Assembly: GCA_963422465.1 (NCBI GenBank)
Contig: OY730171.1
Location: 2,914,001 to 2,978,000, forward strand
DNA from: Lichina pygmaea
Lineage: Eukaryota > Ascomycota > Lichinomycetes > Lichinales > Lichinaceae
Length of the DNA stretch: 64,000 bases
Direction: 5' to 3'
The translations under genes and the position numbers were made by a program. This document shows, piece after piece, positions 10,345-19,316 of this stretch (position 1 is its first letter; every line of letters starts with the position of its first letter). The notes beneath the pieces were generated by a model that was not told the DNA's origin, ran no database searches, and worked only from the letters and a program-made list of their open reading frames with translations.

Positions 10345-12078
10345 TCATGGCGCTGCCGCCATCCTTGACCGTTCCGCGCCGGCTTTCTTTCGAGGCCAGT
10401 CGCGTGCCCGGTCGATCTTGGCGCGCGGCGCGACCATCTCGAGGAAGAGGAAGAGGAGGTAGTCGACGATGACGCAGACGCAGAACAGCTTCCCCGCCCA
10501 GATGCCGCATCCGTAATAGCGTTTAAGGCGGTCGATCAGCGCAAAGCTCTGGATGCCGGCGCGACCCTTGGCGGCGCTCCATCCGGGAGCGATGCCGGAT
10601 GGGTACCCGTAGAACTCCTCCTCGCTGAGAAGGCCGCAGATGCCGTCGTAGACCCGCTCGGTGCGCTGGGCGACGTCCGTCCACGAGTACATCATCTTGA
10701 CCTGGTCGTGGAAACGATCGGTCCGGATGCGGCCAGCCCGAAGCGCGGCGATGGCCTTCGCCGTCGCCGCCACCAGATCATCCTCCTCCGGGTTCGCGAA
10801 CGTCGTCATGTGTTGCGGCAGCACCTCGGGGATCCCACCGACGCGTGTGCACACGACGTGGAGACCGCAGCTCGCCGCCTCGACGATGACCGTTCCGAAC
10901 GCTTCCGTGAGACTCGGGTGTAGGTAGATGTGTCCTCTGACCATCACATCCCGGACCTCTTCGTGACGTACCGGGCCGAGCATCTCGACTCTATCTTGCA
11001 GGACCCGACGCTCCAACATCTGCTCGAGATCGATCGCCTGCGGGCCAGATCCGGCGATGACGAAGCGGACATCGGGATCCGCGGCTAGGATGCGCGGAAT
11101 GGCAGCGATCAACAGATCCGTGCCTTTGTTGTGGAACAGGCGGGACACCACCACGATGGTGATGATATCACGCGGACCGGGATGCTGCTTGGGGAAGGTA
11201 GTGGACCCACGGCCGACAGCGGACGATCCTGCGCCGTCGGCCTGACCTGCCGGCTGCGTCCTCGGCCGGTCCGAAGGGCGGAAGTTCTCCGCCACCACCG
11301 CATTAGGGATGACCGAGACCATCGAAGGATCCAGAGAAGCTCGCAGGACGGTGTTTTCCTTGCTGTAGCACGAATCAGTCGCCGTTGCCTAAACATCCCA
11401 TCAGAGCTTCCCTGTGAGGCATGAACCGTACCACGTATGGCTGACGCAGATGACGTGGTCAACGTCGCTCAGGATGAACTTCAGGATCTTGTTGGCCAAG
11501 ATGCTGGCAGCATCGGCAAACCCAAACAAAGAATGATCGGTGAAGACGGTCCGCAGGCCCATTGTCCGTGCATGAAGGATTGCTTCATGACAGAAGTTAC
11601 TGAGACTTGCGTGTCCATGGACGATCTGGATTCGCTCTCGGATGATGATATTGCGGAAGACGGGAAGGAAAGAGAACACTGTCGGGAAGGTAGCTTCCCT
11701 ATAGATGACGAAGAATGGCACATGGTAGACTTTCAGTCCGTTGGTCAAGTATCGCACGCCGGTACGACCAGCGTATGCGTGCGTGATGATGACCACTTTG
11801 TGACCTCGATCGATGAGTTTCTGCGACGCTCAATGAGCATTGATCGAGCCTCTGCACCCGGGAGATGCATACCGTAGAGAGTTGGTACATGTGACTCTCG
11901 ACTCCTCCTGCCCAGTGTCAGCAGTCTATCACTCCAGCGTACCTGAACGACCAACTCACCCGACTGCGGAAAGAAAAAATCGCTGACCATCCTGCCAGTC
12001 ATTAGCGAGAGGGGAGGTTCGTCAACGACCGACTAAGACGCACGCAATGTTGTAGGGCATGGTTGGCATGGCGTACAT
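10345..12078 (-). CDS. GPI3: Phosphatidylinositol N-acetylglucosaminyltransferase catalytic subunit (PIG-A/GPI3)
   Basis: Transfers GlcNAc from UDP-GlcNAc to phosphatidylinositol on the cytosolic face of the ER, the first step of GPI-anchor synthesis. Five exons in phase: 12078-12044, 11991-11960, 11907-11873, 11820-11432, 11362-10345; 502 aa. The first three exons are only 32-35 nt but rebuild the family start [18 protein letters not shown] and VESHMYQL. Further family blocks: [36 protein letters not shown] (spanning intron 4), and the GT4 EX7E motif as [10 protein letters not shown] hydrophobic segment, [18 protein letters not shown], near the C-terminus is the membrane anchor. Four in-frame ATGs lie in exon 1 (12078, 12069, 12060 and, after the intron, the one in AMVSD); the first is used here, but the 12060 start fits homologues best. 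Confidence 0.93.
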
Positions 12079-12426
12079 GGCCAGTGACTCTCCATCAGTC
12101 TCCAGCTGTCATGCTGACGCGCAACAAAGGACTCTGCGATCAACGCCGTTGGCCGCGACTCTCCTGCCCGTGTTGTAAACAACCAGAATGACAACAGAGA
12201 TCGGGGTCAAGCTACGGGTCCTCGGTATTGAGCTACAGTACGGATACCCTACCGCTAGTGTACTGTAGCCCTATCGGCGGACGTAGCTTGTTACGCGCCT
12301 GCAGGCTAGGCTCGTGCTAACCTACCTTAGCTTAGCACACCCTACGGTGCGGTGGGCCGACGGCAACCCTATTCCTGCGATTGAAAGCCATTGAAAGCCA
12401 ACAATCGTCGATTGTGCGTCACCGTC
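12079..12426. promoter_or_regulatory. Divergent promoter GPI3/DBP6
   Basis: 348 bp between two divergent starts. It has a TGTAAACA forkhead-like site near 12173 and an inverted repeat GCTACAGTAC...GTACTGTAGC near 12231-12268. Function not shown. Confidence 0.4.
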
Positions 12427-14967
12427 ATGTACGCGCGCTATATACCACCAAAGAAATCGGACGTTACGACCAAACCCTTTGATAGCGCGTCCAAGAAAAC
12501 ATCCAAGAAGCGCAAAAGGCAGCTTGAGCATGACGGCCCTGAAGCAGAGGGTTCTGGTTCGACCAGTATCACAGTCACCTCGAAGGATGCTGGAGGTCTG
12601 GCCCGCAGGCCAGCCAGACCAGAGCCAACAAGAACAGCAGAAGTGAGCAATCCTGCCAGCAGCTTGCAGACGGATCAGGAGCCCAGAGATGGAACCGAAA
12701 CTCGCGATGCAACGAAAGAGAGGCGTTCCACAAAGAAAGAGAGGAAGAAAGGGTCCAAGAGACATGCAGACCAGACTAAAAAGGTCAAGCGTAAGAGGAG
12801 GACCTCTGTCGACATTGAAGAAGAGCTTCCAGGGACTACAGAGGCACGAGCCGAGGGCCCTGAGACGGCTGAGACGGCTGAGACGGCTGAGGCGGTGGAC
12901 ACGGACCACAAACATCAAGGAATTCTCTCCAAGTACCGAAGATCGACCGGCGTAGCACGGAAGGATCCTGATGCAGGCGAGGCCCAACCGTCACCTCCAG
13001 CAGAAGCGAGACACGACGGGGATGATAATGTGCAGGAGCTTGCCGGTCTGACGGCGCTGCCTCAGCCGTCGCCACCGCCGACGACGAAAGCACAGCCAGT
13101 GCACCCCTTTCTTCCCTCGTGGCTTGAAGAGCCAATAAGAGTGCTATCCTCCGACAAGCAAGCCCTTGGTGACTACAGGCTTGCTCCAAAGCTGTTGTCG
13201 TCCCTGGAGGGCAAGGGCTTCAGGGAAGCCTTGCCTATCCAAGCCGCTGTTCTCCCGCTGCTCTTGCCCGGACCTGAGCAGCACGACGGCGATATATGCA
13301 TCTCTGCAGCAACTGGATCCGGCAAGACCCTTGCCTACGTCATTCCGCTTGTGCAGAGTCTACGAGGCAGGGCCGCCATTCAGCTTCGTGGCGTCATAGT
13401 CGTCCCGACGCGAGAGCTGGTTGCCCAGGCTCGCGAGGTGTGTGAGATCTGCTGTGTCGGCTCTGATCTGAGGATTCAATCCGCCGTGGGAAGCCGGCCG
13501 TTCAAGGTGGAGCAGGAGGATCTGATCGAGAAGGTTCCGGAGTATGATGCGGCACTGGCGGCAGACCATCGCACCGAGGGCCAAGCGGCTCCGCGAGACA
13601 CTGAGTACGATCCGGCGACCGACGACTTGAACGTTGAAGCGCTCCACGGCGGTGTCGTCGGGATTCAGGGGCACAGGGTGACCTACCAACTGCGTGCTGA
13701 CGTCTTGGTCTGCACCCCGGGACGATTGGTCGACCACATTCGTCATACGCGCGGCTTCAGCCTCGATCGGCTGGAGTGGCTTGTCGTCGACGAAGCCGAC
13801 AAGCTGCTGGATCAGAGTTTTCAGGGGTGGCTCGACGTGGTTGGGAGCAGTCTCCAGCGAGAACAGCCGCACGCAGAGCTCAGCATGGATCAGAGGGTCG
13901 GTAGGGCGATCGATTGGTGGCAGCGTCCACGTTTCGTCAGGAAGGTCATCCTTAGCGCGACGATGACCAAGGACGTCGGCAGGCTCAACGCGCTGAAGCT
14001 GAAGAGGCCGAGGCTGGTCGTGGTCGACAGTGGCAGCAGACCAGAACTGTCCTCGGATGCTGACCCCGCTGAGCCGGAACCGACGGAGGATCGGGGTGAG
14101 CCTGCCCCAGCCGATTCGTACGGGCTACCTGCCACCCTGGACGAGAAAGTTGTACCGGTCGGTGACGGAGGGAAGAAGCCGCTGTACCTGCTGCGGCTGC
14201 TGCAGACGAAGCTGTTTTCGCACAGCGAGAGGGCGGTGTCAGCATCTGCGTCTTCTCCAGAGTCGGCTCACGTGGATGCGGATATGATCGACGCAGCAAG
14301 CTCTGGCTCGGGGACTACATCCGACGCGTCGATGTCCGACGCCGCGTCAGAGGGCAGCTCAGAAAGCGAGACGTCCGTCGACGGTCCACCTATCAAGCAA
14401 CGCTCCGTCCAGCCCAGCCAGCACTGCCGTCCGCGGGCGTCAAACCGCCCAACCAAGGACGGTGTGCTCATCTTCACCAAGTCCAACGAGTCCGCCCTTC
14501 GGTTGACCCGTCTTCTCGCCTTGCTCCACCCGCCCTACGCGAATCGCATGAGGACGCTGACTTCAACGCAAGCGTCTGCAGAGCGCCGCAGGACGCTGCG
14601 CTCGTTTACGTCTGGCACGATCTCCATCGTCGTCGCCTCGAACCTGGTATCGCGGGGCATGGACATCTCTGCGCTCGCTCACGTGGTCAACTACGACGTG
14701 CCGGCGAGCGTGCGGGACTACGTGCACCGGGTCGGACGGACGGCGCGAGCCGGCAAGGCCGGCGTCGCCTGGACGCTCGTCAGCCACAAAGAGGCCGGCT
14801 GGTTCTGGCACAGCATCGCGCGCGGCGTCGAGCTCAAGCGGGCGCCCGACAAGAAAGTCGTCCGCTGCAAGGTCGAACTCGGCCCGTTCTTCGAGCCAGA
14901 CGGCAAGAAGGCGTACGAGGACGCGCTCGAGAAACTGGGCGAGGAAGTCCGGACGGAGAGACGGTAG
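12427..14967 (+). CDS. DBP6: ATP-dependent RNA helicase DBP6
   Basis: DEAD-box helicase of 60S ribosomal subunit assembly in the nucleolus. Intronless, 846 aa from the ATG at 12427, which gives the typical fungal start MYARYIPPKK; the frame is open a little upstream but without an ATG. The N-terminal 200 residues are charged and lysine-rich (nuclear). Helicase motifs in order: LPIQAAVLP (Q), ATGSGKT (I, about 295), PTRELVAQ (Ia), CTPGRLVDH (Ib), VVDEADKLLD (II, about 453), LSATMT (III), LIFTKSNES (IV), SRGMDIS (V) and HRVGRTARAG (VI, about 765). A Ser/Asp-rich insertion separates the two RecA lobes, as usual for Dbp6. Divergent from GPI3. Confidence 0.95.
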   Translation: MYARYIPPKKSDVTTKPFDSASKKTSKKRKRQLEHDGPEAEGSGSTSITVTSKDAGGLARRPARPEPTRTAEVSNPASSLQTDQEPRDGTETRDATKERRSTKKERKKGSKRHADQTKKVKRKRRTSVDIEEELPGTTEARAEGPETAETAETAEAVDTDHKHQGILSKYRRSTGVARKDPDAGEAQPSPPAEARHDGDDNVQELAGLTALPQPSPPPTTKAQPVHPFLPSWLEEPIRVLSSDKQALGDYRLAPKLLSSLEGKGFREALPIQAAVLPLLLPGPEQHDGDICISAATGSGKTLAYVIPLVQSLRGRAAIQLRGVIVVPTRELVAQAREVCEICCVGSDLRIQSAVGSRPFKVEQEDLIEKVPEYDAALAADHRTEGQAAPRDTEYDPATDDLNVEALHGGVVGIQGHRVTYQLRADVLVCTPGRLVDHIRHTRGFSLDRLEWLVVDEADKLLDQSFQGWLDVVGSSLQREQPHAELSMDQRVGRAIDWWQRPRFVRKVILSATMTKDVGRLNALKLKRPRLVVVDSGSRPELSSDADPAEPEPTEDRGEPAPADSYGLPATLDEKVVPVGDGGKKPLYLLRLLQTKLFSHSERAVSASASSPESAHVDADMIDAASSGSGTTSDASMSDAASEGSSESETSVDGPPIKQRSVQPSQHCRPRASNRPTKDGVLIFTKSNESALRLTRLLALLHPPYANRMRTLTSTQASAERRRTLRSFTSGTISIVVASNLVSRGMDISALAHVVNYDVPASVRDYVHRVGRTARAGKAGVAWTLVSHKEAGWFWHSIARGVELKRAPDKKVVRCKVELGPFFEPDGKKAYEDALEKLGEEVRTERR

Positions 14968-16039
14968 TTGTGACCGATGGCCGGCGGACGAGGCACGACC
15001 GAGCGAGCGAGGAGATGGAGCCGGATAGGATACATCTCAAATAGCCTGGCCCATGCTCCATGCTCCATGATCACAACCATCCCGTAAAACCAAAATCCAA
15101 ACGCACGCGAGTACTCGTAGTTACCATCTGCAACACTCTCCGGCGATTGCTCACCAAACCTATCGCTTTCCCTTCCAGTTCTACCAACACCCCAGCACAC
15201 GAGTAATCTAGTCCAGCACGCCCAGCCAGTTTTAGAATGCAGTAGGAATTCAATACAATAATTACGGTCTGCTAGACCCCTGTTCCACTGAGCTGCATGT
15301 TTTCTTGCTGCTGGATCAGGTTGGGTCGGTGGTGGTGGTTGGTGTGGAAGCGGAAGCGGACGTGGGAGGGGAAGGGGAAGTGGAAGGGCATACAGTATCA
15401 CAGCTGTCTCAAAGCCGATGCTAGAGAAATAAAGCCCGATAAGTACTGTGGGTTTCCTATTTCCCCTACAGGGTTTGAAGTTTTCCCGCAGTACGTACAC
15501 TACAAACCACAGAGTGTACAGTAAATACGTGAGGTCCCCAAGTCAAGTCTACCAGAGACAAGAATCCTTCGAGAAGTTCTGCATAGCTCAACGGCTGAAT
15601 CAGTGCAAGAATCAAATCAAATCAAAAAAATCAAATCAAGATTGAAATTTCATTGTGACTGTCTGAATGTACTGTTGTGCTTTCCAGATCATCGGCAGTA
15701 CCATATCGACCATGTTCAGGCAGGGCCGAGACCAAACGGAGCAAACCAGCGCTACAAATTGTGTAACGTACTCCGATCGAGGATAGCAAAGTAAGTATAC
15801 CAATCTTACATACTGGTTCTAGCAACGCCTTTCACGGAAGAAGTTGGGTAGACCCGCCGGCCCAACATCACTGCAGACTACCGGGACGCGCCCACAGCAA
15901 CTTCCTCAGGCGAGAGCACATACCGTAAGGATTACAAAGTACCGATATAGAAGATCAGAGCTTAAAGCTCGAGGACTTATTAGTCTGACTGATTCCTGGA
16001 GGTAAAGACTACTGTCGGCGTGATATTATACAATAGAAC
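14968..16039. other. Gene-poor stretch with decayed LINE-like tails
   Basis: No gene is supported. At about 15190-15265 there is a sequence resembling the LINE 3' ends at 16.2 and 58.0 kb (TAATCTAG ... GTAGGAATTCAAT), and at 15610-15645 an (ATCAA)-rich tail; both look like old retrotransposon 3' termini. Confidence 0.4.
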
Positions 16040-16325
16040 GTATCTGGCCTTCTCTCCCAGTTCTCCTGGGCGCGGGATGAGTTCCCCCCCCCCCCCCCCC
16101 CCCCCCCTGCTTGACTGCCAAGCAGTCACCTTCCTTGTTCTATAGTTCCTCGGTAGGATGGCACCCGCCCAGGGGCCGCAGGGGAGGTTTTCATCCTATG
16201 GGCAGGTGGCTAGCCACCTGCGCCAGAAGGTTTCCTTACCACTTTCATAGTATTCCCAGCATAATCTAGCTTAGCTAGGTTTAGAATGGTGTAGGATCTC
16301 AATACAATACAATAACAATAGAATG
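16040..16325 (+). mobile_element. LINE 3'-end fragment with (C)24 tract
   Basis: Clearly homologous to the fragment at 57.5-58.1 kb. Shared landmarks: CTTCTCTCCCAGTTCTCCTGGG, a homopolymeric C run (16084-16107), TGCTTGACTG, GGGGCCGCAGGG, CAGCATAATCTAG and a terminal A/T-rich tail with ACAAT repeats (16296-16320). It is a 5'-truncated copy containing only the last codons and the 3' UTR of the reverse transcriptase ORF. Confidence 0.7.
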
Positions 16326-16577
16326 AAAGGCTAATGAAAATCTTCAATAGGATAAACCCGGCTATCCTGATGGGACCGGCGGGTGCTGTCGGACGGCGGG
16401 CCCGAGGGCGGCGGGCCTGGGAGGTGGGTCGCTCGCGGCGGGGACGGTGGGCCCGGGAGCGGCGGGGACAGGGAGGGGGGGAGGGCGCGGCGGGCCCTGA
16501 ATCGCTCTTGCTGTGAGTACTCGGCCTTCTTCTCCCTTGACCGCAATTGGCATTGTACTTCAAGGGTTAATTGGGGG

Positions 16578-16740
16578 TATATAAGCGGGCAGCTCGCCGA
16601 ATCCGATCGATTCTGCTGGGCTCCGGCTGGAAGGACCGAGAGAAGAGAAGAACAGAGAGGGACGGAGAAGAATAGAGGGAACGGAGAAGCATAGAGGAAC
16701 GGAGAAGAACAGAGGGAACAGAGATGACAGAGAGAATCAA
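16578..16740 (+). promoter_or_regulatory. TATA box followed by purine-rich tandem repeats
   Basis: A clear TATATAAG at 16578-16585 is followed from about 16636 by imperfect repeats of a 20-22 bp unit (GGAACGGAGAAGAATAGAG and variants). It looks like the promoter and leader of a plus-strand transcript, perhaps of a retroelement, but no plus-strand ORF of note follows. Confidence 0.35.
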
Positions 16741-16894
16741 GGGGACAGGAAGAGTCCTTCGAGAAGAGAAGAGTTTAGAGAACAGAAGAACTCAAAAGGA
16801 CGCTCGAGACCATCGCCGTTGAACCTCCCCGAACGCAGTAGATGCCGCCGTCTCGACACCGTGAAAGGACTATTCGGATCAGACGCGCCACACT

Positions 16895-17075
16895 CTCCGT
16901 AGAGCATCGGAAGAAGAGAATCGAACTCCGCTGTGCTCAGAGCATTAGGAGAAGAGAACCAAGCCCCGGTGTGCTCAAAACATCCGACGACCAGATCCCT
17001 AACCGCCTCTGCTCGGAACATCAGGACCACATCTCAAACTCCCGCCGCTCAAAGCATCAGGAGAACGTCCGACTG
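16895..17075. repeat. 38-bp tandem repeat, about 4.7 units
   Basis: Units start near 16898, 16936, 16974, 17012 and 17048. Each carries an AGAGCATYRGGA-like core preceded by CTC, and unit spacing is 38, 38, 38 and 36 bp. The array abuts and slightly overlaps the 3' end of the minus-strand coiled-coil gene. Confidence 0.75.
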
Positions 17076-18414
17076 ACGAACGGTCGACACCAAGAGCGTC
17101 TGGGCGTTGTGGTCGCGCCTGACGAGGGCCGGGGTGATTGCGAAGCGTATGCGGTTCCCGACGGCGGGGCCGCCGACGACGAAGGACGGCGCGACCTCGT
17201 CGCGGCTCGTGTGCACGAGCGCGTTGAACGGGGAGGCGGTGGGCGGGTAGTCGAAGTACCACTCGACCGGGGCGCTGTACATGGCGAGGTGCATNNNNNN
17301 NNNNNNNNNNNNNNNNNNNNNNNNNNNNNNNNNNNNNNNNNNNNNNNNNNNNNNNNNNNNNNNNNNNNNNNNNNNNNNNNNNNNNNNNNNNNNNNNNNNN
17401 NNNNNNNNNNNNNNNNNNNNNNNNNNNNNNNNNNNNNNNNNNNNNNNNNNNNNNNNNNNNNNNNNNNNNNNNNNNNNNNNNNNNNNNNNNNNNNTGGGCT
17501 CCGACAGCGATCGCAGAACCGACTGCAGCCGCTCGGGGACGTCTGTGACCTGCCCGCCCCGGAACGGACTGTGTTGGAGGGCCCACCTTCGCGCACCGTT
17601 GAAGATGTCGTCGAAGGCACTGCCAATGTCCACCCCGATCGGCATCGACGACAGCTGCAACCTCGACGCGCCCAGGTCCGGGGACGGCGGCCCGGTCACG
17701 CCCCTGAACTGGTCAACGGCAGGGCCAGCGGCGTACGGGTTGATCGGGGCTCCCGTATCAGCCCCGGCGCCTTGCTCCGTGAGGCCGAACATGAGCGATC
17801 GTCGCCCGTTGACCTGCTCCTGGAGGATCCGGATGAGCTGATCCTTCCCCTCCAGGGCGTGCCTGAGGCTCGCGACGGCCCGGTCCGCGTCGCGGCGGTC
17901 GCGCTGGCTCTCGGCCAGCTCGCGCCTGTACCACGCGCACTCGTTCGACTTTTCTCGGAGCCTAGACTCCAAGCGCTCGACTTCGGCGTTGAGCGACGGC
18001 TGGGGGCCGAATACGTTCCTGTATGCCTCCAGCTCGTATAGAGCTTGGCCGGGCGCATGGGACGCAAAGGTCCCAGGACGGCTAAAATGGCCGTAGGCTT
18101 TTCGGTTGTTGTTTTTCAGTTTTAGTAACAGACCGACATCAATTTACAATTCCATGGCCGTGGCTGAACTCACACATCGGAGGCGGAGGACCTAGCGGTC
18201 CGTCGCCTGGACCATGTCCCCTGACATCGCCTCTCCCGCCACCAAAGGCCTCAGCGTGCTGTGAGGCCTGCGGGGAGAAACGTGAAGCCCGTCCGCGAGA
18301 GGGGTGAGGGTTGTTGGGGCGAGCAGGCCCGGAAGCCGAAGGTGCGCTGAGTTGACCAGACAAAGGAAGGGGTGCGAAGTCAGGGAAGGGCTCGGTGCCG
18401 TCATCTGAAGCCAT
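17049..18414 (-). CDS. Unrecognised coiled-coil protein, interrupted by assembly gap
   Basis: Two exons, 18414-18174 and 18097-17049, joined by a 76-nt intron with a strong GTGAGT donor, a TTACTAAAAC branch region and an AAAAG acceptor; the phases agree. The product starts MASDDGTEPFPDFAP, has a Pro/Gly/Ser-rich segment of about 80 residues, then a charged coiled coil (AEVERLESRLREKSNE through LEGKDQLIRILQEQV, about residues 105-165). A Pro/Gly-rich part leads to the 200-N gap, after which EWYFDYPPTASPFNALVHT and GGPAVGNRIRFAITPALV are read. The frame continues across the gap only if its true length is 3n+2; the N count is probably arbitrary. I recognise no family. Minisatellites flank it on both sides. 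Confidence 0.55.
17295..17494. other. Assembly gap (200 N)
   Basis: Exactly 200 unknown bases, the conventional placeholder length, inside exon 2 of the coiled-coil gene. Confidence 1.
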
Positions 18415-18419
18415 CTTTG

Positions 18420-18740
18420 TCTGTGCTTAGGGCCCCGAGCGCTGAGTCGTCGAGCACGAGGAGAGTTGCGCCTGCTTCAGAGAAGGTTCCGGAACCGGTC
18501 GTCAGTGGCTAGTCGTTGTTAGTTGCTGAGTCGTCACGCAAGAGGAAGAGTCACGCCTGCTCCAGAGGAAGGTTCCTTCCGGAACCGGTCGTCAGTGCCA
18601 AGTCAACGATCGTGATGAGTCGGCGAACATGAACGTGATAAGTCCTCGAGCGTGCTGACTCGGCGAGCAAGAGAAGCGTAACACCTGCACGCGAGCACTT
18701 TCCGGAACCAGAGAGCTAGCTGACGAAGTTGACGTGAGGA
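18420..18740. repeat. Imperfect tandem repeat, about 85-90 bp unit
   Basis: Copies share GAGTCGTCGAGCA-like starts, then CGCCTGCTYCAGAG, GGTTCCGGAACCGGTCGTCAG. Two copies are well preserved (from about 18440 and 18530) and a third is degenerate (from about 18660). Lies upstream of the coiled-coil gene. Confidence 0.6.
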
Positions 18741-19046
18741 GAATCGCCGACAAGAGACGCAGCGGTCCGAAAAAGAGGTTCAAGCTTTGGGAAAAATTGA
18801 GCTCGCTCGCTGACGATGTTGATATAGTGAGAATGACCGAAAGAGACGCGGCAAGCAGAACCAAATTCAATTTATACCCAGGAAAGGTGAGGGAGATGAG
18901 CTGCTGTGTTGGGTTGTGCCCTAAGTCCACATCCCAGGGCAAATATTATTTGAGGACATCTCCGGCGTTGTTGTTCCCATCCAAGATTGGCATAGTGTCT
19001 TTGTTTGATTGCGTCCAACGCGCGTCTGCTCATCTTACCGTGGAGA

Positions 19047-19160
19047 GGACGAGTGTTCCAAAGTTCACATAAATAAGACGAGCAGTCCATGAATCACATG
19101 AAGAGGACGAGTGCTCCATGGTTCACATGAGGATGAGTGTTTCGTGGTCCACATAATACT
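19047..19160. repeat. Minisatellite, about 29-bp unit, four copies
   Basis: Units follow GACGAGTGYTCCAWRGTTCACAT with small length changes, ending near the ATAATACTGC at 19153. The rest of 18741-19316 shows no gene. Confidence 0.7.
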
Positions 19161-19316
19161 GCAAGGCAACGTAGATTCACACAAGGACAGCCAACTACAG
19201 AAAAATGAACGCAAAGACAGTCTTAAGAGAATGATATTTTTGGTGAGCCGCGTCCTCCGAAAGCTCAGTGCGTAATGGCAGAGACATTGCTACTAGTAGC
19301 AATGACCACAAGCGTC

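Noticed and set aside
11116-11462. Frames overlapping GPI3 on both strands
   Set aside because: Shadows of the GPI3 glycosyltransferase exon.
16737-17030. Minus-strand frame downstream of the coiled-coil gene as an extra exon
   Set aside because: It is made largely of the 38-bp tandem array and follows a stop without a usable splice pair.
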